NCBI GenBank assembly: GCA_936450465.1 | Contig: OW388300.1 | Location: forward strand, 46,762,358 to 46,826,357 | Direction of reading: 5' to 3' | DNA from: Gibbula magus | Taxonomy: Eukaryota; Mollusca; Gastropoda; Trochida; Trochidae | Length of the DNA stretch: 64,000 bases | Part shown: piece after piece, positions 22,081 to 34,100 of the stretch | How positions within the stretch are numbered: position 1 is the stretch's first letter | Layout of the letters: every line of letters begins with the position of its first letter | Notes under the pieces: model-generated | Database searches by the model: none | What the model was told of the DNA's origin: nothing | What the model saw: only the letters and a program-made list of their open reading frames with translations | Made by a program: the position numbers and the translations under genes

Positions 22081-25000
22081 AGCTGTTTAAATTTACAAAT
22101 AACAATATAGTATTGACAATAATGATGAACCTTATTATATTTATACTTTTTAAAATTAGAATATCAAGTGTGGTAATTCTTGGCACAATGTGTTGATCTC
22201 TCGAAAGGCAACTGATTCAATACCATCGGTGACTATTCTTGATTCTAAGTATAGTAAGAATTGAGTTATTTTCATTATGGTAACGATGGCGATGATGAAA
22301 TCGTGGAACCTTTATTCTGTGAGTTAGATAAGATAAGATAAGATAATATTTATTATCCCAAAAGGGAAATTTGTTGTGTATAATTACAATTTTCCAGCAT
22401 GCAAAACATACAAATATCATTCAAAACAATACATATTAATACAGTTTACAGAGACTAGAATATGATATACATGAAAGTGGTTGTCGTGCAACATTGCACT
22501 TATCAGTATTTATTTCTCTAATGCTGCAAGGACTGAATGATTGGCGAAACCTGTTTGTTCTAAAAGTCGGCATTCGCAGTCTACGTCCAGAAGGTAGTAT
22601 TGAATTGTTAAGCAGGCGACATGATTCCTAGGACCTAATAGTGCATGTAGCATGTCCTTGTGAAGCACGTTTGACCTTCAAAATCAACGTCGGTCTTGCC
22701 ATTTAGGATTCGTTGACACCAGAGCATTGTTTTACATTCGACACCTAAACTGAGGTACAAAAGAACATTTACACCTCAGTTGGTTTTATCATATTTTTTA
22801 TTTTCAATTACAAATATCTTTTTCGAAGTCGTACTCTAAACCTGAAAAGTGCAGGCGTTTAGTCATCAGCCAAGGAATAATTCTGTGGTTTTGATGTTTT
22901 TGGGAGAAAATTAAATTTTAAATTCATAAATTCTTCCAAAATGAATTTGGATAAACACAACTGTTCATCGACATATATGACATCTGATAAGTGAAAATCA
23001 ATTAATGTGCCTCATTGTATGTATGTTTCTTTTGTACCTCAGCTTATATACATGTATGAACAGAAACCAAACTAGGTGCGTCTTTATATCATATACGTTG
23101 ATAATAGAATACTTACGCAACATACAGTTGCTGACACTGTCGTGATCCTAGATCAGCATTTAGTCTATGGAAACTTGATAGTATATTCTTTATTTTTTAG
23201 TCCATCAAAGAGACCGCCAACGGAAGCATACGAGTTAATTGAAACAAACATAATATTTACAGCAAGATGGTTTTGATAAATCGTGATCACTTTGACATTG
23301 TTTTTATACATTATATTATTGAAATGTAATATAAATAGACATTGGAAATGACATTAATTTATCAAATTTAAGAGTTGATTTGATAAAGCATTACAATTAA
23401 ATAAATAGTGAAATTTAGTTGGGGTTACATTATGTTCATATTCGTTCTTGACGAGGGATATTATGTTAATTGGTGTGCCTTCATCCCTTAGCTATGATTT
23501 CATTTCTTTAAGCTTTCAGTGTGTTCAGTTTGTCTGGACTTGCTGAATAATGACATTCTATTTCAGACTATTAATGTTTACACAGTCATGGGGCAGGACT
23601 ACCATCATCCTTGTAAACTTTGTTCACCAATGATGAAGACAGCGACAATAACCAATCATGCATATGTGTTGTTATATTAACTTACTTATCATAATGATAT
23701 ACACTGTGCTTGTGTGTTGTTCATGATCATGGCACGTTGTTTACTTATTTCTCAATGAATCTCATTTGTCATTGACATGTTTGTATATCTATGTACCTAT
23801 CCATTCACAACGTTACTAATACAAACAAGGACCTGGACTAGTAAATCTCTGTTCGTTTCCTCGGGCTACAAAACATTGGCACTACCTCCACCCAATGCAT
23901 TAATACAACGCCTGGTGTGAGCAGGTGCGCGCTTCATACAGCATACAGACATAAGTTGATAGCTCCTTTAACCCCTATCGTCTTACACAATACTCGTGTA
24001 TATTGTTCTTATCTGCTTCGCTGGTGGTGGCCCTCATGGCCTTGTCAACCGTATATAATGTAGTAATCGGTGTATCAAGACAGTAAGCCGTCTTAATCGG
24101 ATTTGTATTATAACATTATTAATGGCACTCATTTATACGTAGTTTTGGTTATGTTATAGACTGAATGTCTCTTTATCAAAACGCTCATTATTCATTTGTT
24201 TATTTATTTCATTTCAACGTCCGTTACACGTCTCTTTTTCTTAACTTATCATCATGCATTGTGCTATTCCTTTGTCTGACAGTCATATGTCCTCATTCCA
24301 CGGTGCTATTCCGTTTTGGACATTCATAATATAATTCAGTTTTCTTCATTTTTTTAAAACTGGAAATTAATATTTTGTAATTGACGGCTTCCTATAGTTG
24401 AAGAGTTTATTTTTATAATTCGGTGAAGAGTTCTTGTCAATCATTCATTGTCTGGATGATTTTCATGTCTCAAACTTCAAAATAGTCAAATTGAAATCAA
24501 CTTCACTCCGATCTAGTTTCAAAATGCATCGACCAGTGTTCTCCTTATCAATCTGTTGTTGTGTCACTTCAGCTGAGATCCTGCTGGTATGGGCAACATC
24601 CACTAACATCTGAAGCATCAGTGCCTTATAAACCTGGCTAGGATCGGCCATCCCACACATAGTATTAGAAGCGTCATTGAAAGTTTAACGTTTTCAGTAC
24701 TCTCAGTTCTTATCTTAGATCGCAAACGATGTCTTATAAATGGGCTGAAACAGTCTTGTGCCTGATAAAGTGGTTCGAGAACAACCAGCTAAATGTTTAA
24801 ACCTGATTGAAGACTATATACGGTAACCGTGACAGTAAGTTTTAAGATTGATTAAGCGTGAAGGGAATTTCTATCCTGCCTGAATGTTCAATCATACATA
24901 CCTGAAAACGCGAGCCCCGTGACACTCTTATCTCCAGGTAGACTTACACCTATTGTTATATATATGTATACCTAATAGTGTACCTGTATATACATATACA

Positions 25001-25154
25001 TACCTGACAACCACGGAGGGTCGAAATACATTACGTGCCTGTTTTATGGGTCATGGTGATGACAACATAACGATGCCTTTAACATGTCTTCCCATGTTTC
25101 TTTTAACGTAACACGTATCATCAAGATACCACTGAAATACATATTTATATAAGC
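22081..25154. other. No gene recognised except a LINE-like 3' tail
   Basis: AT-rich non-coding sequence. At 22328-22372 a GATAA run beside TATTTATTATCCCAAAAGGG looks like the 3' end of a non-LTR retrotransposon on the minus strand. A 62-codon minus-strand open frame at 24463-24651, starting MADPSQVYKAL, has acceptable composition but no recognised domain or splice partner. Confidence 0.35.
22328..22380 (-). repeat. LINE-like 3' tail with GATAA repeats
   Basis: On the minus strand CCCTTTTGGGATAATAAATA runs into a TTATC repeat. This is the usual layout of a CR1/RTE-type LINE 3' end. No coding part remains. Confidence 0.5.
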
Positions 25155-25545
25155 TTAAAGGTGCATCCATTGCGTTTCATAAAATTGTATTATACTTTAA
25201 TACGTACCGACTCACCATAACACCGAAACTACACGTCCCATTTACATACACGGTAGTTATATGAGCTATTAAACATGATCAACCCAAATTTATCAGTTTG
25301 TCTGTTATAAATAGGATTCCAAAATTACGTTTGACTCATTGGCGCGCCACACGCGGTACATTGTCCGGTTTTCGATCAGAAATCACTACTTTTACCTTCA
25401 CATTATCAATATACTAAGTCGATTAAGATCAAAATAGCAATTTTCGGCAACAGTGATTACTTTTCGATAACATAACACAATTTATAACATTTAACATAAG
25501 TGACTCCATGGTGGCTATGCATTGGGGTGAAACCTGCGAGCATCG
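25155..25545. mobile_element. Second TTAA-type MITE family, copy E
   Basis: It starts TTAAAGGTGCATCCATTGCG and shares with copy F (29168-29601) the blocks ACTACACGTCC, CATTTACATACACGGTAG, AAATTACGTTTGACTCAT, CCGGTTTTCGATCAGAAATC and ATAACACAA. The right end (near GTGGCTATGCATTGGGGTG) is decayed. Confidence 0.55.
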
Positions 25546-25647
25546 GCTTGAACTAATGAATCATGGGTGGTACTGCGCTGGAATTGAAGGTAGCATTGCT
25601 CCCAAACCTTACTGCATGTAGTACAGTTGTCAACAGCGGACAAAGTT

Positions 25648-25719
25648 GCCGAGCCTCTGACGGGATTCGAACCCCTCTTGGTCCGAAATCGAATGCGCTA
25701 ACCACCGCACTATCCCTCC
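25648..25719 (-). repeat. tRNA-like (SINE head) segment
   Basis: The minus strand has an A-box-like TAGTGCGGTGGTTAGCGC and a B box GGTTCGAATCCCG, the best preserved tRNA-like promoter pair in the window. The stems do not form a clear complete cloverleaf, so a tRNA-derived SINE is preferred over a functional tRNA. Confidence 0.55.
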
Positions 25720-26394
25720 CCTTGAAGTATACACGCTCTAAAAAAAAATGGCAACTGTATATAATCTATAAAGTCATTACTCTATTTTAAGCACAGAACT
25801 AACAACTTGTTAGTATTCTAAAATACTTTAAGTGAGAGAACAGACGGAAGATTGTAAAATATACAAAATAATCACTGAACTGCATACAGGTAATACAACT
25901 GGTCGTAATCATTTCTAAATGTACAAGTATTTAGACTTTTCATTAGGCTGGAAACACGCCTTTGACCCGAATCACTTTTCGGTTAAATGGGGAAATAGAA
26001 AAATATATCATTTATAGCGTAGGTAAACTTTAACTGGCAATCGTAATGTTACTGTGCTTGCATAGGTAATATACAGCTTTCGAACTAGGTTGGGTTCTCT
26101 CTATTAGGTAATCAATGGTAACTGTCGACAGGTTCTTGTTTCACAAAGGTAAGACGGCTTTGTCTGAGACGTATAACACTTTAAACACGGTTTTACTGTA
26201 ACTAGTAATTGCATCGTCCTATCGTGGCTATTGTACTTTTGGGCTATTTATTATTGATGGAAAGCCGTTATCGGTTACTGTGGGGACTTAATCAAAACAC
26301 GGAGTAGTAAACTGTACCCAACACGCGACCACCAGACAGGTGCTGACAGCTCCAAGATTGTGTCAAGATTAGATGTGTCAGCACCTTCGCTTAT
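25720..26394. other. No gene recognised
   Basis: Intergenic sequence without motif or repeat support. Confidence 0.3.
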
Positions 26395-26785
26395 TCAACT
26401 GCTTCTATTGCTTCCATTGCTGTCCCTTCTTTCACCATTTTCATTACTTTCATTACTTTCACCAATTTCATTACTTTCATTACTTTCACCACTTTCATTA
26501 CTATCACTGCTTTCTCCACTCTTACCGCTTTTACCGCTTTCATTATTTTACCCACTTTCACTGCTTTCATCACTTCCACCGCTTCCATCGCTTTCATTAC
26601 TTTCACCACTTTCATTACGTTCACTATTTTCTCCACTTTCACCACTTTCACCACTTTCACCAATTTCACCACTTTCACCACTTTCACCACTTTCAACCCT
26701 TTCACTGCTTTCATCACTTTCATAACTTTCACTGTTTTCACCATTTTCACCATTTTCACCACTTTCACTGCTTTCGCTCTTTTCA
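26395..26785. repeat. 9-bp pyrimidine-rich minisatellite (TTTCACCAC type)
   Basis: About 43 degenerate units of TTTCAYYAC with almost no G on the plus strand. The period keeps several frames open (HFHHFHYFH on plus, KVVKVMKVM on minus); these are judged non-coding by-products. Confidence 0.9.
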
Positions 26786-28205
26786 CCATCCTCCCTTCAG
26801 ATTCCTTCCTAACCTCTGTTCTAGAATTTCAAGGCTCCAGCAAAATCCCCTAGCGGGAAAAGGTGAACATCATACTATATCCCGGCTTCTTAACCAATGG
26901 AAACTCATCTTTCAGCAGCTTTGTCGACCGATCGACTTAAAATTTCGAGGCATTTGACTCTAAAGGGTCTTGCTAATTAGCATAATTCTTTCGAATATGT
27001 CTGTGGTCAATAACACTAATGAACTTTTTTGGTATTTGTCTATGATTTGGTCTTCTTTATTTATCAGCATGTTTATGATGAACTGTTTTTAAAAAAATCT
27101 ACCTTATTTCGAAGAAAACACGTTAAACGAGAAAACGTTTATCTTACGTTTATATCATTATGACGTGTCATTAGCAAATGTCACTTTTACAACGACGTCG
27201 CTGATTGCACAAATAGATTCAATTGCAACCGATAAGCACATTCAATTTCTACTCTCGGATTCAGGCCATGTAGAGCAGAGTTTAGGATCGGAAGTCTGAA
27301 GGGAGTAACCTCTGTGGATAGAGAAGGTCTTCTCACATCTTTCATTGCTTAACAGCTTGCACTGCATGCACTGATTTCCCCGCTTTGTACTGCGTCATTA
27401 CAAACCAATGTCGTAAGATGTGCCAGTGATGATGAACTTAACGAAGAATGTGTCTTTCTAAGATTCCAGCGATTCATGATTATCACATGTGAACGTAAAT
27501 AGTATATCGCCTGGTAAACTTGGACAAATAAGACACCAGTGAAATTTGATTCAAAATGTGACAGCACTAATCACCCGAAAGCAAGCCCAGGGCTTCTATA
27601 CGGAAAATAGGGTTTTTGACGAGTGAATATTGACAGAAAATAGAAGCCCGGACTTATATTCGGAAACATGGACTTGTAATCGGTAATCTTTTAAAGTGAC
27701 AGATTATATATTATAATCAGTATTGCAATAGTTCAGAAAACAGAACTTATGGAAACTAAACTGTACCGTAATGTCTAAGATTTGTTCTTGAGAATTGGAG
27801 TTTCAAATGAGTCAATGCATCATACAAGGGATCGCCGAAATCAGCACTACTAGTAACTTGCACCATCATCTTCGGGCTAAATTGACATGGACTTTTTGTA
27901 TTGTAGAAAGGGGAGGCTACTCTCATTGGACACACTTCGGAATTAAAACAGATACCCATGGGTTCCTATTTGGAAACATTTTCTCAATAGAAGCTCATGA
28001 GCTTTTAAACGAGAGGGCTTGCTTTCGGAAATCCCCGGTAGCACTGATATCTGATATGAAGTATAGATATAAGACCTAAATATATTTCCAAAAACTAAAC
28101 CGTGACACCGTGCCTTATAGAACCCAGTGTCATAGTTGAAACTATTGATCAGATGAAGGCAATACTGATGCAGCCTGTTCCGAGGAATAAAAGTTGCAAA
28201 CTATA
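26786..28205. other. No gene recognised
   Basis: Intergenic sequence. Open frames at 27349-28079 have no recognised motif. Confidence 0.3.
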
Positions 28206-28577
28206 TTAAAGGGGCAGTAGCACGTTTTTTCCCTGAAATAAGTTGATGTAATGTATTTGAAAAATAATGTCACCAATAAAAAAAAATTAAAAACTTCTTT
28301 TTTCGGAAAATCAAGTTAAAAAAATTAGTTCACATTGTTCAGTAAAACCATGAAAAGCGTTTTTTTAATTCAAAATAATAAATTGTGTTCACAATAAAAT
28401 GACCGCCAAGCAACTTGTGCTTTATACGCAACTCTGTTATTACCACTACCGGTAATTGGTTTGTGTAATAAGATGTTTTACCCTCTGACATTAATTTAAA
28501 TGACATAAACTATCATTATAAATGGGAAATTCTAAAAATAAATAAATTTTGCAAAAAACGTGCTACTGCCCCATTAA
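28206..28577. mobile_element. TTAA-ended MITE, copy B
   Basis: The ends are TTAAAGGGGCAGTAGCACG and CGTGCTACTGCCCCATTAA, the best-preserved inverted ends of the family. The interior has TTCACAATAAAATGACCGCC, GGTTTGTGTAATAAGATG and CTATCATTATAAAT, shared with the other copies. 372 bp, non-coding. Confidence 0.85.
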
Positions 28578-28825
28578 CTGGATTCGCACTCCTCCGAGAT
28601 TAGGTTATTTCCTCTATCCGGTCTGATGATCGATGGTCCCAATAGGCGCATGTTCTTTGGCCATTTAAGTGCAGACATTTTAATGGGGATAATGGGGATT
28701 TAGCATTTTAACTGAATACGGAATCCTTCATTAACACGTTCCTAATGTTACCGATAGAGAGATATCTGGAGTTACTTGCCGCTTGAAATTCTTTCAAACA
28801 ATAAAATTGAGACTAAATTTGTATT

Positions 28826-28910
28826 AGTCCTTTGGGGCATATTTGATAAGGTTTATATTTTGGATTAGTCCTTTGGGACACATTTGATAAGGTTTTATTT
28901 CGTTTGTATT
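28826..28910. repeat. Short ~42-bp tandem duplication
   Basis: TTAGTCCTTTGGGGCATATT, then TTGATAAGGTTTATATT, is repeated once immediately downstream with small changes. Confidence 0.7.
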
Positions 28911-29167
28911 GTAAATCTGTTTAAGTAGTTTCTTGTAATTAGTATGAAATAATATACATGATAAGTATGCTTTTGTGCATTATCCACACTGTTGGCTGCA
29001 CAAATTTTGAATTTCTATGAAATATACAATCAGTGTGTGAATAATCGTTCAGTTTTCCCTTTGCCTGACAGTAGACGGTTATTTCATTCTGTTTGCAGTT
29101 CTAGTATACAAAATCTTAAAATGTACTGTTGTTGGATAGAAGAATAAGGCAAATTTATCAAATATGC

Positions 29168-29601
29168 TTAAAGTGACATCTAGTGCTTTTTTATATAATA
29201 TTTTATCAATAATTGTCAAAATACCATACGTGCTAATTTAAGTTCAAATACTTTTTCCAATGAAAATCAAGCAACAGTCTCATAAATATGCAGAAACCGG
29301 AATTACACGTCCATTTACATGCACGATAGCTGTATTCCCAATTAAACATTACCAACCCAATTATTTTTTTCTGTTGTAGATTTTCCAAAATTGCGTTTGA
29401 CTAATAGACGCTTTAGCCGCAGTGCATTATCCGGTTTTCGATCAGAAATCACTATTTTCACCTTTTAATATATCGCCACTAAATTATATATACTAGTCTA
29501 CTGTCGTTAACACCGGCAACCGGCAATACTTCTCAATAAAATAACACAAGTTATAACGTTTCGCTTATGTGGCTCCAACAACACACTGGCTGTCCCTTTA
29601 A
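29168..29601. mobile_element. Second TTAA-type MITE family, copy F
   Basis: It begins TTAAAGTGACATCTAGTG and ends CACTGGCTGTCCCTTTAA, an imperfect inverted pair with TTAA at each end. The interior matches copy E, including CCGGTTTTCGATCAGAAATC. No coding capacity. Confidence 0.7.
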
Positions 29602-30728
29602 TGTCATCTAAGATATTTATGTTTATCATAATTTAGTGTCGTATCTTTGTGTTACACCTAGAGCCTCAGGACTCCTTCACTGTCACGTCCCTACAAACCA
29701 GATCTTTTGTAAGTGTATACTTATATATACTTAATCAAAAAAAACCACACCGATTTATTGCATTAAGCCGGTGTATACAAACCAGCACACATGCAAAGCG
29801 TGCAGCCACAGCCCATGTATATTTCATGTATGTTACACTGTGACAGTAAGTGATTACAAATCAATAACCACTCGATAGTCGTGGTATAATCGCGTTAACA
29901 CACCGACTACACGAGGTGCTTAATGGTATTTCTATGTAGTATTACCTGTACTGCAGGAGGTGTGTAATACGATACGAGGTGCAGGTAGTGTAGGTTGATC
30001 AGGTGTGTGACATACTCAAGTGTTTACAGAGAAGTGGGGAGGATCTGAATTAAACGATTTGCATAGAGTCATCGATGTGAGCAACACGCTTTGTTTACAG
30101 TGCGCTTCAGATCAACACACAAATCTAAAATGAGTGTCCACAAACTGACAAATGCTCGTCCAAAATAAAATACCAATACAATTCATGTCTTATGTAATAA
30201 TAGTTTTTAGGGGCATATTATCACGAGTACATTTGTCATTATTAGTACAAAAATGTTTTTAAAAGATCTTTTTAAACGCCAGTGCGATGAAACGAAAGCT
30301 TATTACTTTATACAGTCAACCCCAAAATAAACGTCACCACCTTATCAACGGTGTAAACTAAATACTGCTGCCGGATAAAGTCGTCTTCAAATGCTTTAAA
30401 TATAAACCTGACGTGGAAAGAGATGCATAATATAACGGGATTATTTTTATGTTTGTTCCAGTACACTTAATTACTAAAAGATGTTGTCAACACAAATAAC
30501 GTTCTTTGACTCATATTTGTCATAAAACAGGCCAATAAAGCCTTTGGACTCTAATGTTTAGTTAAGTTATAAACATATATTGTTTTGAAATTCCAAATTT
30601 ACTTGTAGTTGAAATGTATCGCATATAGACTTGTACAGCTATCAATATTGTCTGTTTGTAAGTTGCCATCGTAACGGCTACGATTGGGCACGATATCTGA
30701 ACGTATATAGTTGGCTTCTGAAGACATG
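29602..30728. other. No gene recognised
   Basis: Intergenic sequence. The last nine bases (30720-30728, GAAGACATG) are the left target-site duplication of the next element. Confidence 0.4.
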
Positions 30729-31304
30729 CATCCTCGATAATCCAGCGCTATTGTTCCGATAAATCTACACACAAGCGCTGGAAAACAGTAAGGGTATTTA
30801 TCCCTAACCTAGTTACCTTCTCTTGGGTCCATGTTATCCAATCAGAAACGAAACGCAGACACTATCTGCGTAAACAACTCGACCAATCAAAACGCATCAC
30901 TACCGTTGTTTATAGAAACGAACATGGCAGGGGCCGACTCACTCGATTACGATAAAGTTTGTAACAAATTCAGCGTAGAAAAACCTGACAGAAACTCAAA
31001 AGAAAGTTTAAGAAGTCTGTTCGAGAAGAAGGGTGTATTCATGTCCATCAAAACGGGTGGAGGTAAATGATTAAAATCCCTGTGCTACCAGGCGTTCCCA
31101 ATCATCTGCGAAAGCCAAGATCCTGACACGACAGTGCTTGTTATTTCACCCATGATTTCAAGTGATCTCATTGGTTGTTAGAAAGCAAGCGTTTCGCTGA
31201 GTCATTGCGAAGGGAGGTAACTAGGTTAAGGATAATTACCCTCACTGTTTTCCAGCGCTTGTGTGTAGATTTATCGGAACAATAGCGCTGGATTATCGAG
31301 GATG
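30729..31304 (+). mobile_element. Mutator-like element with long TIRs carrying a helicase fragment
   Basis: The terminal inverted repeats are about 94 bp (30729-30822 and 31211-31304), starting CATCCTCGATAATCCAGCGC, with only a few mismatches. They are flanked by an exact 9-bp direct duplication GAAGACATG (30720-30728 and 31305-31313). Long TIRs plus a 9-bp duplication are the classic signature of the Mutator (MULE) superfamily. The 576-bp copy has no transposase. Its interior holds a plus-strand fragment of a RecQ-like helicase, so it resembles a Pack-MULE (a gene-capturing non-autonomous element). TIR and duplication are seen directly; the superfamily name is inference from them. Confidence 0.8.
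30924..31180 (+). pseudogene. RecQ-like helicase N-terminal fragment with in-frame stop
   Basis: A plus-strand frame from ATG 30924 (MAGADSLDYD) runs through SIKTGGGK, matching the Walker A region of RecQ-type SF2 helicases. A TGA at 31068-31070 and two more codons interrupt it. The same frame then continues KSLCYQAFPIICE and VLVISPMIS, matching the residues after motif I and motif Ia in RecQ proteins (GKSLCYQ; VVSPL). It ends at a stop soon after, near the right TIR. Thus only motifs I and Ia remain, split by a 9-bp insertion with a stop. DNA unwinding activity is not expected. An in-frame ATG at 30831 would add 31 codons upstream. Confidence 0.7.
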
Positions 31305-31423
31305 GAAGACATGGTGCACAAAATGTACCTCTGTTTCAGTCGTGTTTATTACTCGTGGATTGAATAATTTTATTATTTTGTATTGTGTCGTTTTTTTTGC
31401 GGTTGAGTTTATGTATAAAATAT

Positions 31424-31470
31424 TTATATATATATATATATACATTATATATATATATACATATACATCT
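31424..31470. repeat. TA/TATATAC microsatellite
   Basis: Alternating TA with occasional C, next to the right side of the Mutator-like element. Confidence 0.9.
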
Positions 31471-31639
31471 GAGCACGAAAGTGGTGTTTTTCACCTATAT
31501 TTTGTAATTCATGTTGGTGTACTTTGAATGTTTTGAAAAAATGCTATTGCTTATTCTTATTTATTTGATAATTATTCAGTTGCACTTGGATATTGGTTAT
31601 TTCGTGACAGGGATGAAGTGACCCTCAGGTGAAATTCGA

Positions 31640-31720
31640 ACCAGGCATATGCAGATGAAAGTCCGATGGTCTACACTTGACCAAGGGATGTCCACTAACC
31701 GCAGCTATAGACTTTATCAT
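31640..31720 (-). repeat. Possible tRNA-like SINE remnant
   Basis: The minus strand has GGTTCGAATTTCACC preceded at tRNA-like spacing by TTGGTCAAGTGTAGACCAT. It is more degenerate than the segments at 7.6, 25.7 and 40.9 kb. Confidence 0.3.
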
Positions 31721-31988
31721 CTCTTGCGCAAAGTGTGAAAGTATACACCCCTCGATACGCAAATAACAATGAAATGGATTGTTATGCAGTGAAATATGCC
31801 CATGAATGTAAAGCAGGGATAATATTCTGTCGTGGTTATGTTTCAGCATTATATTATCCCCTAAATCAGAATGTAATATCGTCATATTGGTGTGTACTTA
31901 GTCTAGAGGTGGTTACCCTATTTTACGAACGCTTCAAAGTCCATCGAAGTCAACACGTCTTCGTGACAAACAATGATTGGTTAATGAA

Positions 31989-32131
31989 AGAAGCGATGTC
32001 TTGACATTGTACTGAGAAGCGATGTCTTGACATTGTACAGAGTAGAAGCAATATCTTGACATTGTACAGAGTAGAAGCGATGTCTTGACATTGTACAGAG
32101 TAGAAGCGATGTCATGACATTGTACAGAGTA
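31989..32131. repeat. ~30-bp tandem repeat, five copies
   Basis: Units of GAAGCGATGTCTTGACATTG plus TACAGAGTA; the spacing varies (about 29-33 bp). One unit has CAATATC for CGATGTC and another has CATGAC for CTTGAC. Downstream of the carotenoid oxygenase stop. Confidence 0.9.
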
Positions 32132-32172
32132 AAGCACTTAGAGATTATCTATAGGCATTACCTTGCCGAATT

Positions 32173-32933
32173 TTATTTTCGTCTATGTTGGCCAATATTT
32201 CTATTGACAAGTAAAGACACAGGTATGGACGGTAACCAAAACAGATCAAACGATCTCAGATATATGTTCAAGACTCAAGAGTGTCCATTGTTCAGTATGA
32301 CAAGGTCAATACATCCAACTGTCCAGCACATCGATACACAGCCTACTCAAAAGCACTTTACAAAGTACCTCTTGCAAACATTACACAGCCATCCACTGGA
32401 ACGGCGTTGGATCAACGAGATCAGGCGAGATGTCCAAGATGCGGAACAAGACATGTTTGTCACTTAGATACTGTTCATTCCCCTGCAGTAAGATTTCACT
32501 AGAACTATTAATTGAGCGTCTTTCATTTGAACATTCCTTAGCATCTTAGCACCGGAAATTGTTATAATTAAAGCCCACTGTCCATATAAGTTTTTGATGT
32601 CTCTGTAATGGCCTATAGACCAACTTCAACATAAAGCACGTTATTAGTACTATCAGAACCCATTTAAGAACTGTTGTACATGTTTTGTCTCTGTATCGAA
32701 GTGTCACAGCACTATATTGTATAAAATCGCTCAGCGTAGCCAATTGCTTACCAACATTACCAAATATCTCTCACTTTCCAGAATAACGTGTCTGATCTAA
32801 TAACGTTCAAACACGCAATCCTCAAGAACTAGTCCAAGAGTAGCGACCTACAAAGTACGACATTTCTACCCAGCACCAAGCAGCGTTCCAATGTATATTG
32901 GCAATCTGACGTGTTCACTTGTCCACCTCAAAC
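32173..32933. other. Probable 3' UTR and downstream flank of the carotenoid oxygenase
   Basis: Minus-strand sequence after the stop at 32934. A possible AATAAA on minus lies at about 32172. No other gene is supported. Confidence 0.35.
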
Positions 32934-34100
32934 TCAGTACACTTCTGGAAAGAATCTCCCGTGTAAGGAGAAGGGAATAACAGTAGGGAGGTAAGCAACG
33001 TTGGTAACCGTCATAGTCTTGGCGTCAAGAATAGCGAGGTAGCTCATCCTCCGCATACCGTCAAGCACTGGCAGCATAAGAACCCCGTCGTCTTCCTCTT
33101 TCCCGTGGGGGTGGGGCACAAACCACGCCTCCACGGGGTAGTGGTGGGGGAGGTACCACACCTTGTCCCCCGACTGGTTGCACATGTCCTTCTTGACCAG
33201 AGCTATCTTACTCAGCGTGCGGTTATCCTTCTTCAGGACGATGCCGTACACGTAGCAATATGGCTGCGCTCTGAAGTTCTCGTTGATGGCAGGCATGTCT
33301 ATATAAGGAGTATAAGGTGCGCGTTCAGGGCCTTTAAACGTCTCGACCCATACTTTATTCGTTCCAAGGTTGATGTGGTATCGTTTTATCTGCGCATGCG
33401 CGTCAAACTGGTTCCGTTTGACCGGATTCTGAAGGACCTTCATCTCGAGGTTACGGACGAAATCGGGACTCGGGTATGCCGATATGTCGAGAATAATGTC
33501 AGTGTTGCTCGTCTCGAAGGCGTTGATGTGATGCATTGTGAAGACGTTTGCAGTTTTTAGGGTCGTTACCTTTCCCGTTTTAAACTCGACCACATATATG
33601 ATAGTTGGCTTGTCAGGGTACCAGTCAAGACATTCGAAAGGTTCGGCCTTAACTACCATTCTGCCAACGTTTACAAAGAATGGACTGGCAAATAAGATTG
33701 CGTATCGTTCAGTTACAGAAAAAGAATGCATGTATGGCACCCGGTCAACATTCCATCTTGCAATGGTCTCCCGGACGGAAGGGGAGACAATTCTGATCAA
33801 ATTGATAGCACTGTCCGTCCATGGTAAAATACTGACACTCGACAGGAAGGTCACGTGATAGTCTGTTCCAGGTTCCGGAAGTGGATGAGCAGACGACAAG
33901 AGATCGAGGAAGGCGAACATCCCAAGACTTCCTGAGTGGGATACTTCTGACGTAACAGCGCCCCCTGTCGATAGGTCACGTGGGTAAAACTCGTAGAACT
34001 TCCAGAAATCGTTCAAGGCGACATACTCGGCCGTCTTGGTGTTCTTGTCGACGAAGGAGTAGACATTGACGTTCATGTTGTCTATGCCGCGGACTAGAGC
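32934..34100 (-). CDS. Carotenoid oxygenase, last coding exon
   Basis: 1167 nt including the TGA at 32936-32934; 388 residues from ALVRGIDNMNVNVY to FFPEVY. The acceptor tract is CACTCCTCTGTTCCAG. It contains all four predicted iron-binding histidines and most of the beta-propeller. The intronic minisatellite comes to within about 17 nt of this acceptor. Confidence 0.9.
   Translation of the reverse strand, partial: ALVRGIDNMNVNVYSFVDKNTKTAEYVALNDFWKFYEFYPRDLSTGGAVTSEVSHSGSLGMFAFLDLLSSAHPLPEPGTDYHVTFLSSVSILPWTDSAINLIRIVSPSVRETIARWNVDRVPYMHSFSVTERYAILFASPFFVNVGRMVVKAEPFECLDWYPDKPTIIYVVEFKTGKVTTLKTANVFTMHHINAFETSNTDIILDISAYPSPDFVRNLEMKVLQNPVKRNQFDAHAQIKRYHINLGTNKVWVETFKGPERAPYTPYIDMPAINENFRAQPYCYVYGIVLKKDNRTLSKIALVKKDMCNQSGDKVWYLPHHYPVEAWFVPHPHGKEEDDGVLMLPVLDGMRRMSYLAILDAKTMTVTNVAYLPTVIPFSLHGRFFPEVY

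Noticed and set aside
26360..26957. Reading frames rich in LLSPLSL, HFHHF and KVVKVMK
   Set aside because: By-products of a 9-bp minisatellite.
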